A stretch of 6,486 nt of DNA from Nitrososphaerales archaeon TH526 (GTDB taxonomy: Archaea > Thermoproteota > Nitrososphaeria > Nitrososphaerales > Nitrososphaeraceae): positions 1 to 6,486 of the forward strand of contig JAATVR010000474.1 in NCBI GenBank assembly GCA_014523665.1. The letters run 5' to 3'. The notes under the pieces are model-generated. The model ran no database searches. It saw only the letters and a list, made by a program, of their open reading frames with translations, and was not told the DNA's origin. Position 1 is the first letter of the stretch. Each line of letters starts with the position of its first letter. Below are positions 1-5,574 of this stretch, piece after piece. The position numbers and the translations under genes were made by a program.

Positions 1-15
1 ATCGTGAGGCATATT

Positions 16-66
16 GAAAGTATTATTAGAAAGTATTATTATACTTGTTTTCTAATTGTAATATAG
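16..66 (+). promoter_or_regulatory. Candidate promoter region of the glycosyltransferase gene, with a 13-bp tandem repeat
   Basis: Two perfect, directly abutting copies of GAAAGTATTATTA lie at 16-28 and 29-41. Two TATA-like stretches follow: TATTATAC at about 36-43, which would place transcription a few bases before the ATG at 77, and TAATATAG at about 59-66, which would give a leaderless transcript from the ATG at 92. No Shine-Dalgarno sequence precedes either ATG. The element assignment is inferred from archaeal promoter spacing only. Confidence 0.4.
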
Positions 67-76
67 CCGAAAAAAT

Positions 77-1348
77 ATGGGGTTGCCCCAAATGGAAATA
101 CTTTTCATTACCTCTCATCTGCCATTTCCACCTGCCAGCGGGGGCCGTAGAAGAGAGTACGAGTTAATTTCTAGGCTAGGAAAAAATTTCAAAATACACT
201 TATGCTCATTAACCACAGAACCAGAATTAGATAGCTTAAATTTGAGGTATTTAGAGCCTCATTGTTCAAGCATTAGTCTTTGTAGAATATCGAAGCCCGT
301 ACAGCATGATGGGAAAGCTCAAAGACGTCCTTGGCTGATGAACAGATACTATTCAGAAGAAGGAGGCAACAGAATTGCTCAACTCTTGAGGGATCATTTC
401 TATGATATAGTGCACCTTGAGGGTTATTATTTGATGCAACTACTTCCAATGAGCTTAGAACTTCCCGTTGTGCTTGTCGAACATAACATTGAATACTCGC
501 TCGATTTGCAAAGAATTATTTTATCAAGATCATCTCAGGATTTTTTTTCTCATTGGCGTGAATACTATCTTACATTTCTATGGGAACGCTCCTTTTGGAG
601 AAGAGCTACAAAAATAGTTGCCCTTACTGCAGAAGATCAAACAACAATAAACCGAATAGAACCCAAAGTTGACGTCCAATTGATTCCTAACGGGATCGAT
701 CATGAACCAACTATATCCCAACTCCGGTCATACCGACATACAAATTTTCTTCAATATAGGAAATACTCGAATTTCCAAGATGGTAGATGTCCATCCGTTC
801 TCTTTGTATGCAATTTTGCGTATGAACCAAATGTTGACGCAGCATTATATTTTTCCAATTGTATTTTTCCTTTGGTTATAAGCCGTGTCCCTAATACAAT
901 ACTATATCTTGTTGGCAATTCCCCGCCAGCTGAAGTCTTCTCCCTAACAAGGACTTGCAACAAAACCTCGCATATCGAAGTTACCGGCTTTGTAGAATCG
1001 CTTAATCCATACTATAAGTCTGCTCAGGTTGTCGTGTGTCCTCTTCGAATAGGAGGAGGAATTAAGGTTAAGATCTTAGAAGCATTAAAAGCTGGAAAGG
1101 CTATAGTTAGCACTTCAGTTGGGGCACAGGGACTAAATATCAATAACCGGGCAATATGTGTTTGTGACAAAGAATCTGATTTTGCGGGTAATGTAATAAG
1201 ATTACTCGTAAACCCGCAGGAACGGCATAAGCAAGAACAGGAGGCGTTACGCTTCGGAAGAACTTTTCCTACGTGGGACCAAGTCGCTAAAGAGTATATG
1301 CGCTGCTATCACAAAATGGCCTCAACTACTTGTAATAAAAGAATTTGA
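77..1348 (+). CDS. GT-B fold glycosyltransferase (GT4/group 1 type)
   Basis: This is a predicted cytoplasmic or membrane-associated enzyme that moves a sugar from an activated donor to an acceptor in glycan, surface polysaccharide or glycolipid synthesis. The donor and acceptor cannot be read from sequence. The 423-residue length is normal for the family. The N-terminal half opens with a beta strand and a PPASGGRRREYEL loop (18-30), the usual acceptor-side glycine loop, and has VEHNIEYS at 134-141. PNGID (204-208) marks the link to the second Rossmann domain. That domain holds VLFVCNFAYEPNVDA (241-255), VTGFVESLNPYY (302-313) and GGGIKVKILEAL (327-338), whose E335 matches the conserved donor-binding glutamate of GT4 enzymes. 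The C-terminal W400 region resembles the usual final helix. No signal peptide or membrane segment is evident. Family alignment favours Met6 (position 92) as the true start, because homologues begin at the M-x-I-L-F strand; a TATA-like box near 62 agrees. It converges on the next gene with 7 bases between stops. Confidence 0.88.
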   Translation: MGLPQMEILFITSHLPFPPASGGRRREYELISRLGKNFKIHLCSLTTEPELDSLNLRYLEPHCSSISLCRISKPVQHDGKAQRRPWLMNRYYSEEGGNRIAQLLRDHFYDIVHLEGYYLMQLLPMSLELPVVLVEHNIEYSLDLQRIILSRSSQDFFSHWREYYLTFLWERSFWRRATKIVALTAEDQTTINRIEPKVDVQLIPNGIDHEPTISQLRSYRHTNFLQYRKYSNFQDGRCPSVLFVCNFAYEPNVDAALYFSNCIFPLVISRVPNTILYLVGNSPPAEVFSLTRTCNKTSHIEVTGFVESLNPYYKSAQVVVCPLRIGGGIKVKILEALKAGKAIVSTSVGAQGLNINNRAICVCDKESDFAGNVIRLLVNPQERHKQEQEALRFGRTFPTWDQVAKEYMRCYHKMASTTCNKRI

Positions 1349-1361
1349 TTTTACTTTATTT
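1345..1361 (+). terminator. T-rich stretch at the convergent gene ends
   Basis: The stop codon of the glycosyltransferase sits in a T-rich run with short T tracts (TTGATTTTACTTTATTT). Archaeal transcription commonly ends on T-rich sequence without a hairpin, so this may end the plus-strand transcript. It overlaps the 3' end of the opposing response-regulator gene. There is no stem-loop, so the call rests on composition and position only. Confidence 0.3.
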
Positions 1362-1982
1362 GAAATCCAGCCGTAATTTTACAGTTTGTATCAAGTTGTC
1401 CATACCCACTGGTTTCTTAATATAACATTCTACTTCATTTAGATGCGGAAAGGCAGTTTTGAACTCACTATAATATTCTTCAAAGGCTGTAACGAAACAA
1501 ACCTTGACCCCATCATCAATCTGGCTTATCTTCCCATACAATTCAAAACCAGACATCAGCGGCATATTAATATCCAGTAATAACAAATCATACATCCCTT
1601 TCTTGAAGTTCATCAATACAGATAGCGGATCACTGTAAACATCTGTAATAAATCCGGCATGGTCCAAAGCTAACTTGAAAAATTTCGCGATATCTCGATC
1701 ATCGTCTACGATTAAAATTCTCTTACCGTTAGTTGAAGAAGAAATAGGGTTGGGCTTGTGTGTAGTAGACTTCCCATTGGTAGGAGCATATACTCCTGCT
1801 CTCTTTTCCAGGTTACCGCTTGATATAAGTGAAAGAATAGGACATGGATCTCGATTTAGTACGTTAGTAGGTAAGATGTTTGACGGGTTAAAAAGAGGCC
1901 CTTTTATAGCTGTACATGCATTTTTTTCATTTCTGGATTGGATCCATGGTAATATGTTCGCAGATTTGGGATCGAATATCAT
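1356..1982 (-). CDS. Response regulator: N-terminal extension plus single receiver (REC) domain
   Basis: This is a phospho-acceptor protein of two-component signalling, expected in the cytoplasm. It has 208 residues. Residues 88-205 form a complete REC domain: acidic cluster D93-D95 (LIVDDD), phospho-acceptor D137 (LLLLDINMP), T165 (CFVTAF) and K190 followed by P191. The D-to-D spacing is about 43, as in CheY-like proteins, so phosphorylation and Mg binding should be intact. No DNA-binding or enzymatic domain follows; the protein ends just after the last receiver helix. Residues 1-85 match no domain I recognise; the stretch 67-86 is rich in Ser, Thr, Asn and Pro and reads like a flexible linker. 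The ATG at 1982 is chosen because a TATA-like box is centred 25 bases upstream, which fits a leaderless transcript. An alternative is a shorter protein starting near the REC domain, but I see no promoter placed for that. No partner histidine kinase lies in the window. Confidence 0.87.
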   Translation of the reverse strand: MIFDPKSANILPWIQSRNEKNACTAIKGPLFNPSNILPTNVLNRDPCPILSLISSGNLEKRAGVYAPTNGKSTTHKPNPISSSTNGKRILIVDDDRDIAKFFKLALDHAGFITDVYSDPLSVLMNFKKGMYDLLLLDINMPLMSGFELYGKISQIDDGVKVCFVTAFEEYYSEFKTAFPHLNEVECYIKKPVGMDNLIQTVKLRLDFK

Positions 1983-2371
1983 TTACAATATTAGCGCGCT
2001 AGCTTTATACATTCAGAGTATTTGAGGTTTTAGGAGGTTTGTATCTAAAATCCTGGTAATGATAAAGAGAATTATGTTTTATTTGTTGAATAGCATTCAC
2101 AGTTATAAAAATTTGAATTCTACATCATTCCACATCCCCCCATCAGCAAATGAAATTGAGAGAAAAGCATTCTTATTGATGGTGTTCGGAGCATGTGCTC
2201 ATAATCGAATTGGAAACCAATCCGATGAATAGTGATGTACTGAGTATTCTCTCAAGATCGAACTAAGCCCTGGGTATTCCATAATTCGGCTTTGAAATTC
2301 TCATCTTGTAATCTAACCACCCTTTCTACAGTTTTTCCCCTATTGTGTTATTTCACTGCTAGATCGAAAAA
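1983..2371. other. 389-bp gap between the two response-regulator genes
   Basis: Apart from the promoter at 1992-2012, this gap holds two neighbouring inverted repeats. The first is GAGCA-TG-TGCTC at 2189-2200. The second is a 23-base hairpin at 2204-2226 with arms ATTGG/CCAAT around AAA, extended by four more pairs past one mismatch. A 57-codon plus-strand frame (2059-2232) and a minus-strand frame with one TGA (2347-2120) are open but have no start signals or recognisable similarity. A GGAGG sequence at 2033-2037 is 21 bases before the 2059 ATG, too far to act as its ribosome site. Confidence 0.4.
1992..2012 (-). promoter_or_regulatory. TATA box and adjacent palindrome of the first response-regulator gene
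   Basis: On the minus strand ATGTATAAAG (2012-2003) is a good archaeal TATA-like element centred about 25 bases before the start codon at 1982, implying a leaderless transcript. Directly between it and the start lies a perfect 10-bp palindrome, TAGCGCGCTA (1992-2001), unusually GC-rich for this AT-rich window. A dimeric regulator bound there would interfere with transcription start. The TATA call is fairly firm; the operator role is inference. Confidence 0.5.
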
Positions 2372-2968
2372 TCAAAACGTTCTATTCTTCTGTATTCTCC
2401 TTAATTTAGTGAGCAGATCAAAAATCTGTTCATGTGTCAATTCAGCTCCTTTGATGCGGTCAACATCCACGTTAAGTTCTCTTAATTCTTCAAATGCTTC
2501 AGTATCCTCAATCGTGTCGGTAAGTTGTTTCAATGCAAAAGGCTTTTGCATCAGCTCAACCACCTGTTTAAGCTCTTTTACGGACTGTTCTAATGTCTCT
2601 TTCACATATGCGGATGCAAAGATTATTCTTTGGTGAGGATAGGTACTCAGTATTTCTTTAGCTACCTCCATCCCGTTCATACCTGGCATACTATAATCTA
2701 AAATGACGACATCATAAGGAGACGCGTTAGTATCTACAAATGTTCGCGGTTGAGCAGTAGCATATCGAGATGAGTGAGTATCCTTTATCTGTACACCCGC
2801 CTCACGTGTTTGTATTGTAGATGATCTCAGATTTTTCAGAGTAGTAAGATAGTTCATAAGACAGTCCTTTCCATTCGACGTAATGAGTACGCTATGTTTG
2901 TTTTTCTCTAATGCTTTTTTGTACAGCGTTGCTATATCAAGATCATCTTCAGCTATCAAAATCCGCAT
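2372..2968 (-). CDS. Response regulator with an inserted segment in its receiver domain
   Basis: This is a 198-residue cytoplasmic two-component receiver protein. Key residues are present: E7, D8 and D9 (LIAEDD), phospho-acceptor D91 (VVILDYSMP), S119 in the position usually Thr or Ser (IIFASAY), and K142 followed by P143. It should therefore be phosphorylatable. The distance from the acidic pair to D91 is about 82 residues against about 44 in CheY; roughly 38 extra residues (about 45-83), rich in Ser, Thr, Gln and Arg, sit between the second helix and the third strand. Residues 150-198 form a charged, probably helical tail (TIEDTEAFEELREL, then EQIFDLLTKLRRIQ) with no known DNA-binding motif. 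From memory, small regulators of this form occur in Nitrososphaeria. The start at 2968 is supported by a TATA-like box centred near 3001 and by the strand LIAEDD beginning immediately. It lies in the same direction as the other regulator but 389 bp away, so they are probably separate transcripts. Confidence 0.87.
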   Translation of the reverse strand: MRILIAEDDLDIATLYKKALEKNKHSVLITSNGKDCLMNYLTTLKNLRSSTIQTREAGVQIKDTHSSRYATAQPRTFVDTNASPYDVVILDYSMPGMNGMEVAKEILSTYPHQRIIFASAYVKETLEQSVKELKQVVELMQKPFALKQLTDTIEDTEAFEELRELNVDVDRIKGAELTHEQIFDLLTKLRRIQKNRTF

Positions 2969-2971
2969 TTA

Positions 2972-3006
2972 GAATATTGTTAGTATGGAATATTGGTATA
3001 TATTAA
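2972..3006 (-). promoter_or_regulatory. Promoter of the second response-regulator gene
   Basis: The minus strand carries TTAATATATA (3006-2997), a strong archaeal TATA-like sequence centred about 33 bases before the ATG, giving a very short leader. Between it and the gene are two copies of CAATATTC (minus strand; 2995-2988 and 2979-2972), 16 bases apart, each with the palindromic core AATATT. Paired copies could be a regulator site, but the core is AT-rich and has little information, so this part is tentative. Confidence 0.45.
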
Positions 3007-3158
3007 GGGGTTGCTTCCTTTTTCGACAAATCTCCAAGTATCACAATTAGTCTTAGATGACATTTCAAGATTATACGTTTCATGGCGATTTTGTATCCAA
3101 ACATAGATTTTAGATATTTATCACAGAACGATCAAGTGAAGAAAGAAGATTTCAATTC

Positions 3159-3207
3159 AATGTTATAAGAGATTGGAAATGATATAAAAGCTGAAATGGT
3201 ATAAAGG
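3159..3207 (+). repeat. Three reiterated TATA-like elements
   Basis: The pattern AATGNTATAARRG occurs three times on the plus strand: AATGTTATAAGAG (3159-3171), AATGATATAAAAG (3178-3190) and AATGGTATAAAGG (3195-3207). The steps are 19 and 17 bases. The last two copies also share the preceding G and A. Each core looks like an archaeal TATA box facing the gene-free stretch before the nadE 3' end. They may be tandem promoters for an unannotated RNA, a protein-binding array, or a small AT-rich duplication. Confidence 0.4.
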
Positions 3208-3412
3208 TATCGCTGTCATACGATTGTTCTGATTCTACGAGCATATGTAAATCTTAGCGCAAGTGAAGGAGTTTGTTGAACCCAGGTAAGTTAAATCCTA
3301 AAAGTAAAGAGAGCATATAGGAATTTTTACATATTGAGGCAGTTGAAATGGTTGTAATGAACACATGGAAGAACTAGACACACATTGTGATTTTGAATTG
3401 TGAATATTCTAT

Positions 3413-3449
3413 GCCACCTTACTATCCGATTCGACATATGGGAGGTGGC
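3413..3449. repeat. Inverted repeat spanning the nadE stop codon
   Basis: GCCACCT at 3413-3419 and AGGTGGC at 3443-3449 are perfect 7-bp arms around 23 bases that include the nadE stop codon. In nadE mRNA this could fold into a 3'-end hairpin, which might stabilise the transcript or help end it. No clear U-run follows, so it is not a textbook terminator. Confidence 0.35.
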
Positions 3450-4231
3450 GTATGTTTATGTCCACTTTTTTCTATAATAGCTAATACTCGTCTAACTTCC
3501 TTCTGGCTATTTTCAAAATTGCGGTTTATTTTAACTTTAGTATGAATATCATCAGAGGTTCGATGATTCGCATTCCTTCTTCCTCGAACGAGATTCTCAA
3601 GTTGTTTAAGTATGGAGTCAATTTTCTCGTATGCTAATCCAATTTCTCCTTCTGTCGTCTGGCCTCTCCATAGCCTTGCACTGCTCTTCTTCCGAGTAAT
3701 CTTTGAAGAAATTTGCATGAATTCTGCTAGCTCTCTCACCTCACTCTTATAGAGGTCGCCGATGGGCATTAGATCGACAGCGTCACCGTACTTAGTAAAA
3801 TATCCTAGTATCAGTTCACTCTTGTTACCTGTACCTAGAACAAGTCTGTTCACTAAAGCCGCATAATAGTACAAGATAGACATTCTTAATCTAACTAAAA
3901 AATTTGCCCTTGCTAATTTATTGTTTGGAAGGTATCTTAAAATCTGGTCCTTAGCTTTCCCCACCTGTATAATTTTGTATTTGATTCCTAGTTTCGTTGC
4001 GAGCTTCTCTGCATCCATGGTATCATTTTTTGGAGTTACAGACGAATCTGGCAGGATAAGGCCGAAAACTTGCTCTGCTCCTAACGCATTGACTGCAAGG
4101 CAAGCCGCTACCGAAGAATCTACTCCTCCACTCATACCGATCACCACGCCTTCCGATTTGCTCTTCTTGACTTCTGATTTGATGAATTGTGAGATGACTC
4201 TAATTATCTTGCGGTTATGCTTTTCGTCCAT
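3422..4231 (-). CDS. nadE: NH3-dependent NAD+ synthetase
   Basis: This enzyme makes NAD+ from deamido-NAD+ (nicotinate adenine dinucleotide), ATP and ammonia, the last step of NAD synthesis, in the cytoplasm (EC 6.3.1.5 type). The 269 residues match the single-domain form; there is no N-terminal glutaminase domain, so free ammonia is the expected nitrogen donor, which suits an ammonia oxidiser. The N-type ATP pyrophosphatase P-loop SGGVDSS is at 34-40. The conserved GTGNKSELILGYFTKYGD is at 133-150 and PIGDLYKSEVRELA at 156-169. The GQT-x-E loop lies at 190-194, and the C-terminal HKHTPPP (258-264) matches the family's HKR-x-PP tail. The loop at 183-194 departs from the usual P-S-A-G-L-W-P-G-Q-T-D-E at several positions: R186 and R189 replace Gly and Pro, and T193 replaces Asp. 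The start is fixed by the N-terminal helix spacing to the P-loop and by a TATA box about 33 bases upstream. Its 5' side abuts a decayed glycosylase gene. Confidence 0.93.
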   Translation of the reverse strand: MDEKHNRKIIRVISQFIKSEVKKSKSEGVVIGMSGGVDSSVAACLAVNALGAEQVFGLILPDSSVTPKNDTMDAEKLATKLGIKYKIIQVGKAKDQILRYLPNNKLARANFLVRLRMSILYYYAALVNRLVLGTGNKSELILGYFTKYGDAVDLMPIGDLYKSEVRELAEFMQISSKITRKKSSARLWRGQTTEGEIGLAYEKIDSILKQLENLVRGRRNANHRTSDDIHTKVKINRNFENSQKEVRRVLAIIEKSGHKHTPPPICRIG

Positions 4232-4259
4232 TATTTTTGTGGAATTGGTTCTAAACTAC

Positions 4260-4268
4260 CTTTAAATA
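4260..4268 (-). promoter_or_regulatory. TATA box of nadE
   Basis: The minus strand reads TATTTAAAG here, centred about 33 bases before the nadE ATG at 4231. That predicts a leader of only a few bases, consistent with the absence of a ribosome site. The core TTTAAA is symmetrical, so it could also be read in the other direction, toward the glycosylase relic. Confidence 0.5.
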
Positions 4269-4319
4269 TTTCATAAATCTCACTCTGAAGATAAGAGACG
4301 CTAAAGTATTGTAGCAGAT

Positions 4320-4761
4320 ATGAGCTATGTGGATAAAGAATTCTCCATCTACTACGTTAATTGGATTTATAGGTCAACGTGTGTTTTAAATCCCTATGCA
4401 GCTCTAGAATCTTCAGACAGACTGAATTGTCGAATGATCAATCTATGAGTTAGTCAAATCTATGACCAAAAATAGCGAGTCCAAGTCATGCCAATAATTC
4501 TATAAAATAATACCATAGGGAAGAGTACGAAGGTGTGTGAATATTTCAAGTCTGGACGTTTTGTTGCTTCAATTCCCTTTGCGCACCTAGTGGTATTAAA
4601 GAAGGGATTTCCGACGTTGGGTTTTTAGAAGCGCTGGTAGACCATGTTGGATCTGTAGCACGGGTATAATCAGGGATAGAAAATCAAGCTCCCGTGTTAC
4701 TTTGTTATGTCCACGGTGCCAACAGAAAAAATACACTAAGAGGCGGAGCGATAAACATTAA
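4320..4761 (+). pseudogene. Decayed 3' half of an Fpg/Nei-family DNA glycosylase
   Basis: Intact relatives excise oxidised bases from DNA and cleave the strand (base excision repair). The best evidence is the frame at 4600-4761, 53 codons with no start codon and a stop (4597-4599) immediately before it. It encodes GRPCWICSTGII, a short linker, then SSSRVTLLCPRCQ. This is the family's C-terminal Cys4 zinc finger: C-x2-C (codons at 4645 and 4654), 17 residues, C-x2-C (4708 and 4717). An Arg (4693) sits five residues before the third Cys, as in E. coli Fpg, where the DNA-contacting Arg of the finger lies. Preceding RRWVFRSAGRPC is also typical. About 240 bases upstream, another frame (4320-4448) reads VNWIYRSTCVLNPYAALESS, which resembles the helix-two-turn-helix GN-x-Y-R-S-E and NPY region at about the expected distance. 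A frame change near 4440 continues as IYELVKSM. The N-terminal catalytic half is absent; nadE occupies that side. The zinc-finger identification is strong, the upstream joins are inference. Confidence 0.6.
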
Positions 4762-4922
4762 ACAGGGAAATAACAATCCTTCGAGTAGATTAGGGTGACT
4801 AGGTTCTCAGTGCGTCACTGATTACCTTTCATCTGAAATTTGAAATTGGAGAGCCAATTGATTATTAGCACAGATCAAATTAACTACTACGAGTAGGATC
4901 ATATCTCATTACTGGCTCAATA

Positions 4923-4947
4923 GAGAATACTTTTGCCAAGTATTTTC
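4923..4947. repeat. 10-bp stem hairpin
   Basis: Arms GAGAATACTT (4923-4932) and AAGTATTTTC (4938-4947) flank the loop TTGCC. Nine pairs are Watson-Crick and one is G-T. It lies about 120 bases before the membrane-protein gene and 160 bases after the glycosylase relic. It could be an operator or a remnant 3'-end structure; the sequence does not decide. Confidence 0.4.
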
Positions 4948-5038
4948 AGATCATATCAGTCAAAAGTGGGTATAATTTCTTTCTTAGTAGTTAAGTAACT
5001 GCATCATAAAGATGAGAAGATCGACACAGATAACCTTC

Positions 5039-5044
5039 TTATAC
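5039..5044 (+). promoter_or_regulatory. TATA-like box of the membrane-protein gene
   Basis: TTATAC is centred about 27 bases before the ATG at 5068, the spacing expected for a leaderless archaeal transcript. No ribosome site is present between them. A second TATA-like GTATAAT lies further upstream near 4970-4976 and would give a leader of roughly 65-70 bases. Confidence 0.4.
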
Positions 5045-5067
5045 TATTCGCACGCCTAGTCAATCAA

Positions 5068-5574
5068 ATGGATGATGATGATAGCACTAACCATAACAGG
5101 GGGAAGGAAACCTCAGATACGCCAAATAAATATGGAGCAGGCGGAGATATATCCAAAGACTATGATACTATTCTAAAAGAGAGCGCAGTACTAACGACTG
5201 TATCGGGTTTTCTCTTTGCATTTCTACTTAATATTTCAATAAATCGGCCAAGCGATTTCTCGTTTGAAGATGGAATAATTCTCATGATAGCATTGTTTAC
5301 AATAACTTTTGCTACTTCCCTTCTATCAATGCCTGTCTTCTACCATCATCTACAATACCCATATCGGAATATCGAAAAGTTCAAACTTAGAAGCCATAGA
5401 TTCATCGTTTTTGGAACTGCTCCGCTCTTTATTACATTATATTTAGGATTATTGCTAGGGCTTAAGTTTGGACTGCATCTAGCTTTTGAGTCATCGGTAG
5501 TTGAATATTGGGCATACATATTTTCGGTTATACCGTTCGTATCCATTTATATCTTCTACAGACTTAGAAAATAA
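5068..5574 (+). CDS. Four-helix membrane protein, DUF6328-like
   Basis: This is an integral membrane protein of unknown function, 168 residues long. The first 40 residues are hydrophilic: an acidic start (MDDDDS) then a Gly/Asn/Lys-rich stretch. They are followed by four predicted membrane segments at about 41-57, 69-91, 112-134 and 146-164, and a basic end (RLRK). The order resembles my memory of DUF6328 proteins: a Tyr-x2-hydrophobic-Leu-x-Glu start (YDTILKE), FLFAFLL in the first helix, then P-x2-YHHL after the second (89-95), a basic loop with RSHRF, and a third long helix. The family match was not checked by search. The loop 95-111 is rich in Lys and Arg and is probably cytoplasmic, with both termini inside. 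The ATG at 5068 is chosen from TATA spacing; the frame stays open upstream for about 20 codons without another ATG. No operon partner is evident, and no catalytic residues stand out. Confidence 0.72.
   Translation: MDDDDSTNHNRGKETSDTPNKYGAGGDISKDYDTILKESAVLTTVSGFLFAFLLNISINRPSDFSFEDGIILMIALFTITFATSLLSMPVFYHHLQYPYRNIEKFKLRSHRFIVFGTAPLFITLYLGLLLGLKFGLHLAFESSVVEYWAYIFSVIPFVSIYIFYRLRK

Larger units (their letters stand above)
2969..3421. other. 453-bp gap between the second regulator gene and nadE
   Basis: Apart from the promoter at its left end, the gap contains three related TATA-like repeats (3159-3207) and the left arm of an inverted repeat at the nadE end. Short frames exist (28 codons at 3082-3168, +; 33 codons at 3104-3003, -; 30 codons at 3244-3152, -). 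None has a placed promoter, a ribosome site or a recognisable sequence. I see no tRNA or rRNA. Confidence 0.4.
4762..5067. other. 306-bp gap before the membrane-protein gene
   Basis: No gene is recognised. It holds two hairpins, TCAGTG-CGT-CACTGA at 4807-4821 and a longer one at 4923-4947, and a promoter-like TTATAC near its right end. A 37-codon open stretch around 4862-4972 lacks a start codon and resembles nothing I know. Confidence 0.4.

Noticed and set aside
1675..2025. 116-codon plus-strand frame
   Set aside because: It is antisense to the first response regulator, whose receiver motifs are unmistakable; the frame itself shows no domain.
2059..2232. 57-codon plus-strand ORF starting MIKRIMFYLL
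   Set aside because: No TATA box is correctly placed, the GGAGG is 21 bases from the ATG, and no similarity is recognised; chance opening in a gap is the simpler reading.
2292..2636. 114-codon plus-strand frame rich in Ser and Cys
   Set aside because: It is antisense to the 3' part of the second response regulator and has the low-complexity look of a shadow frame.
3082..3168. 28-codon ORF starting MAILYPNIDF
   Set aside because: It is too short and lacks start signals, and it lies opposite other equally short frames.
3921..4265. 114-codon plus-strand frame with hydrophobic runs
   Set aside because: It is antisense to the 5' half of nadE, including the P-loop region, which is clearly the coding strand.
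4600..4761. Independent small zinc-finger gene instead of a relic
   Set aside because: There is no ATG, GTG or TTG near the start of the frame and a stop lies just upstream, so it cannot be translated alone in an ordinary way.
4262..5067. tRNA or other structured RNA gene in the large gap
   Set aside because: No cloverleaf arms, T-loop consensus or acceptor pairing could be found; the only stems seen are the isolated hairpins listed.
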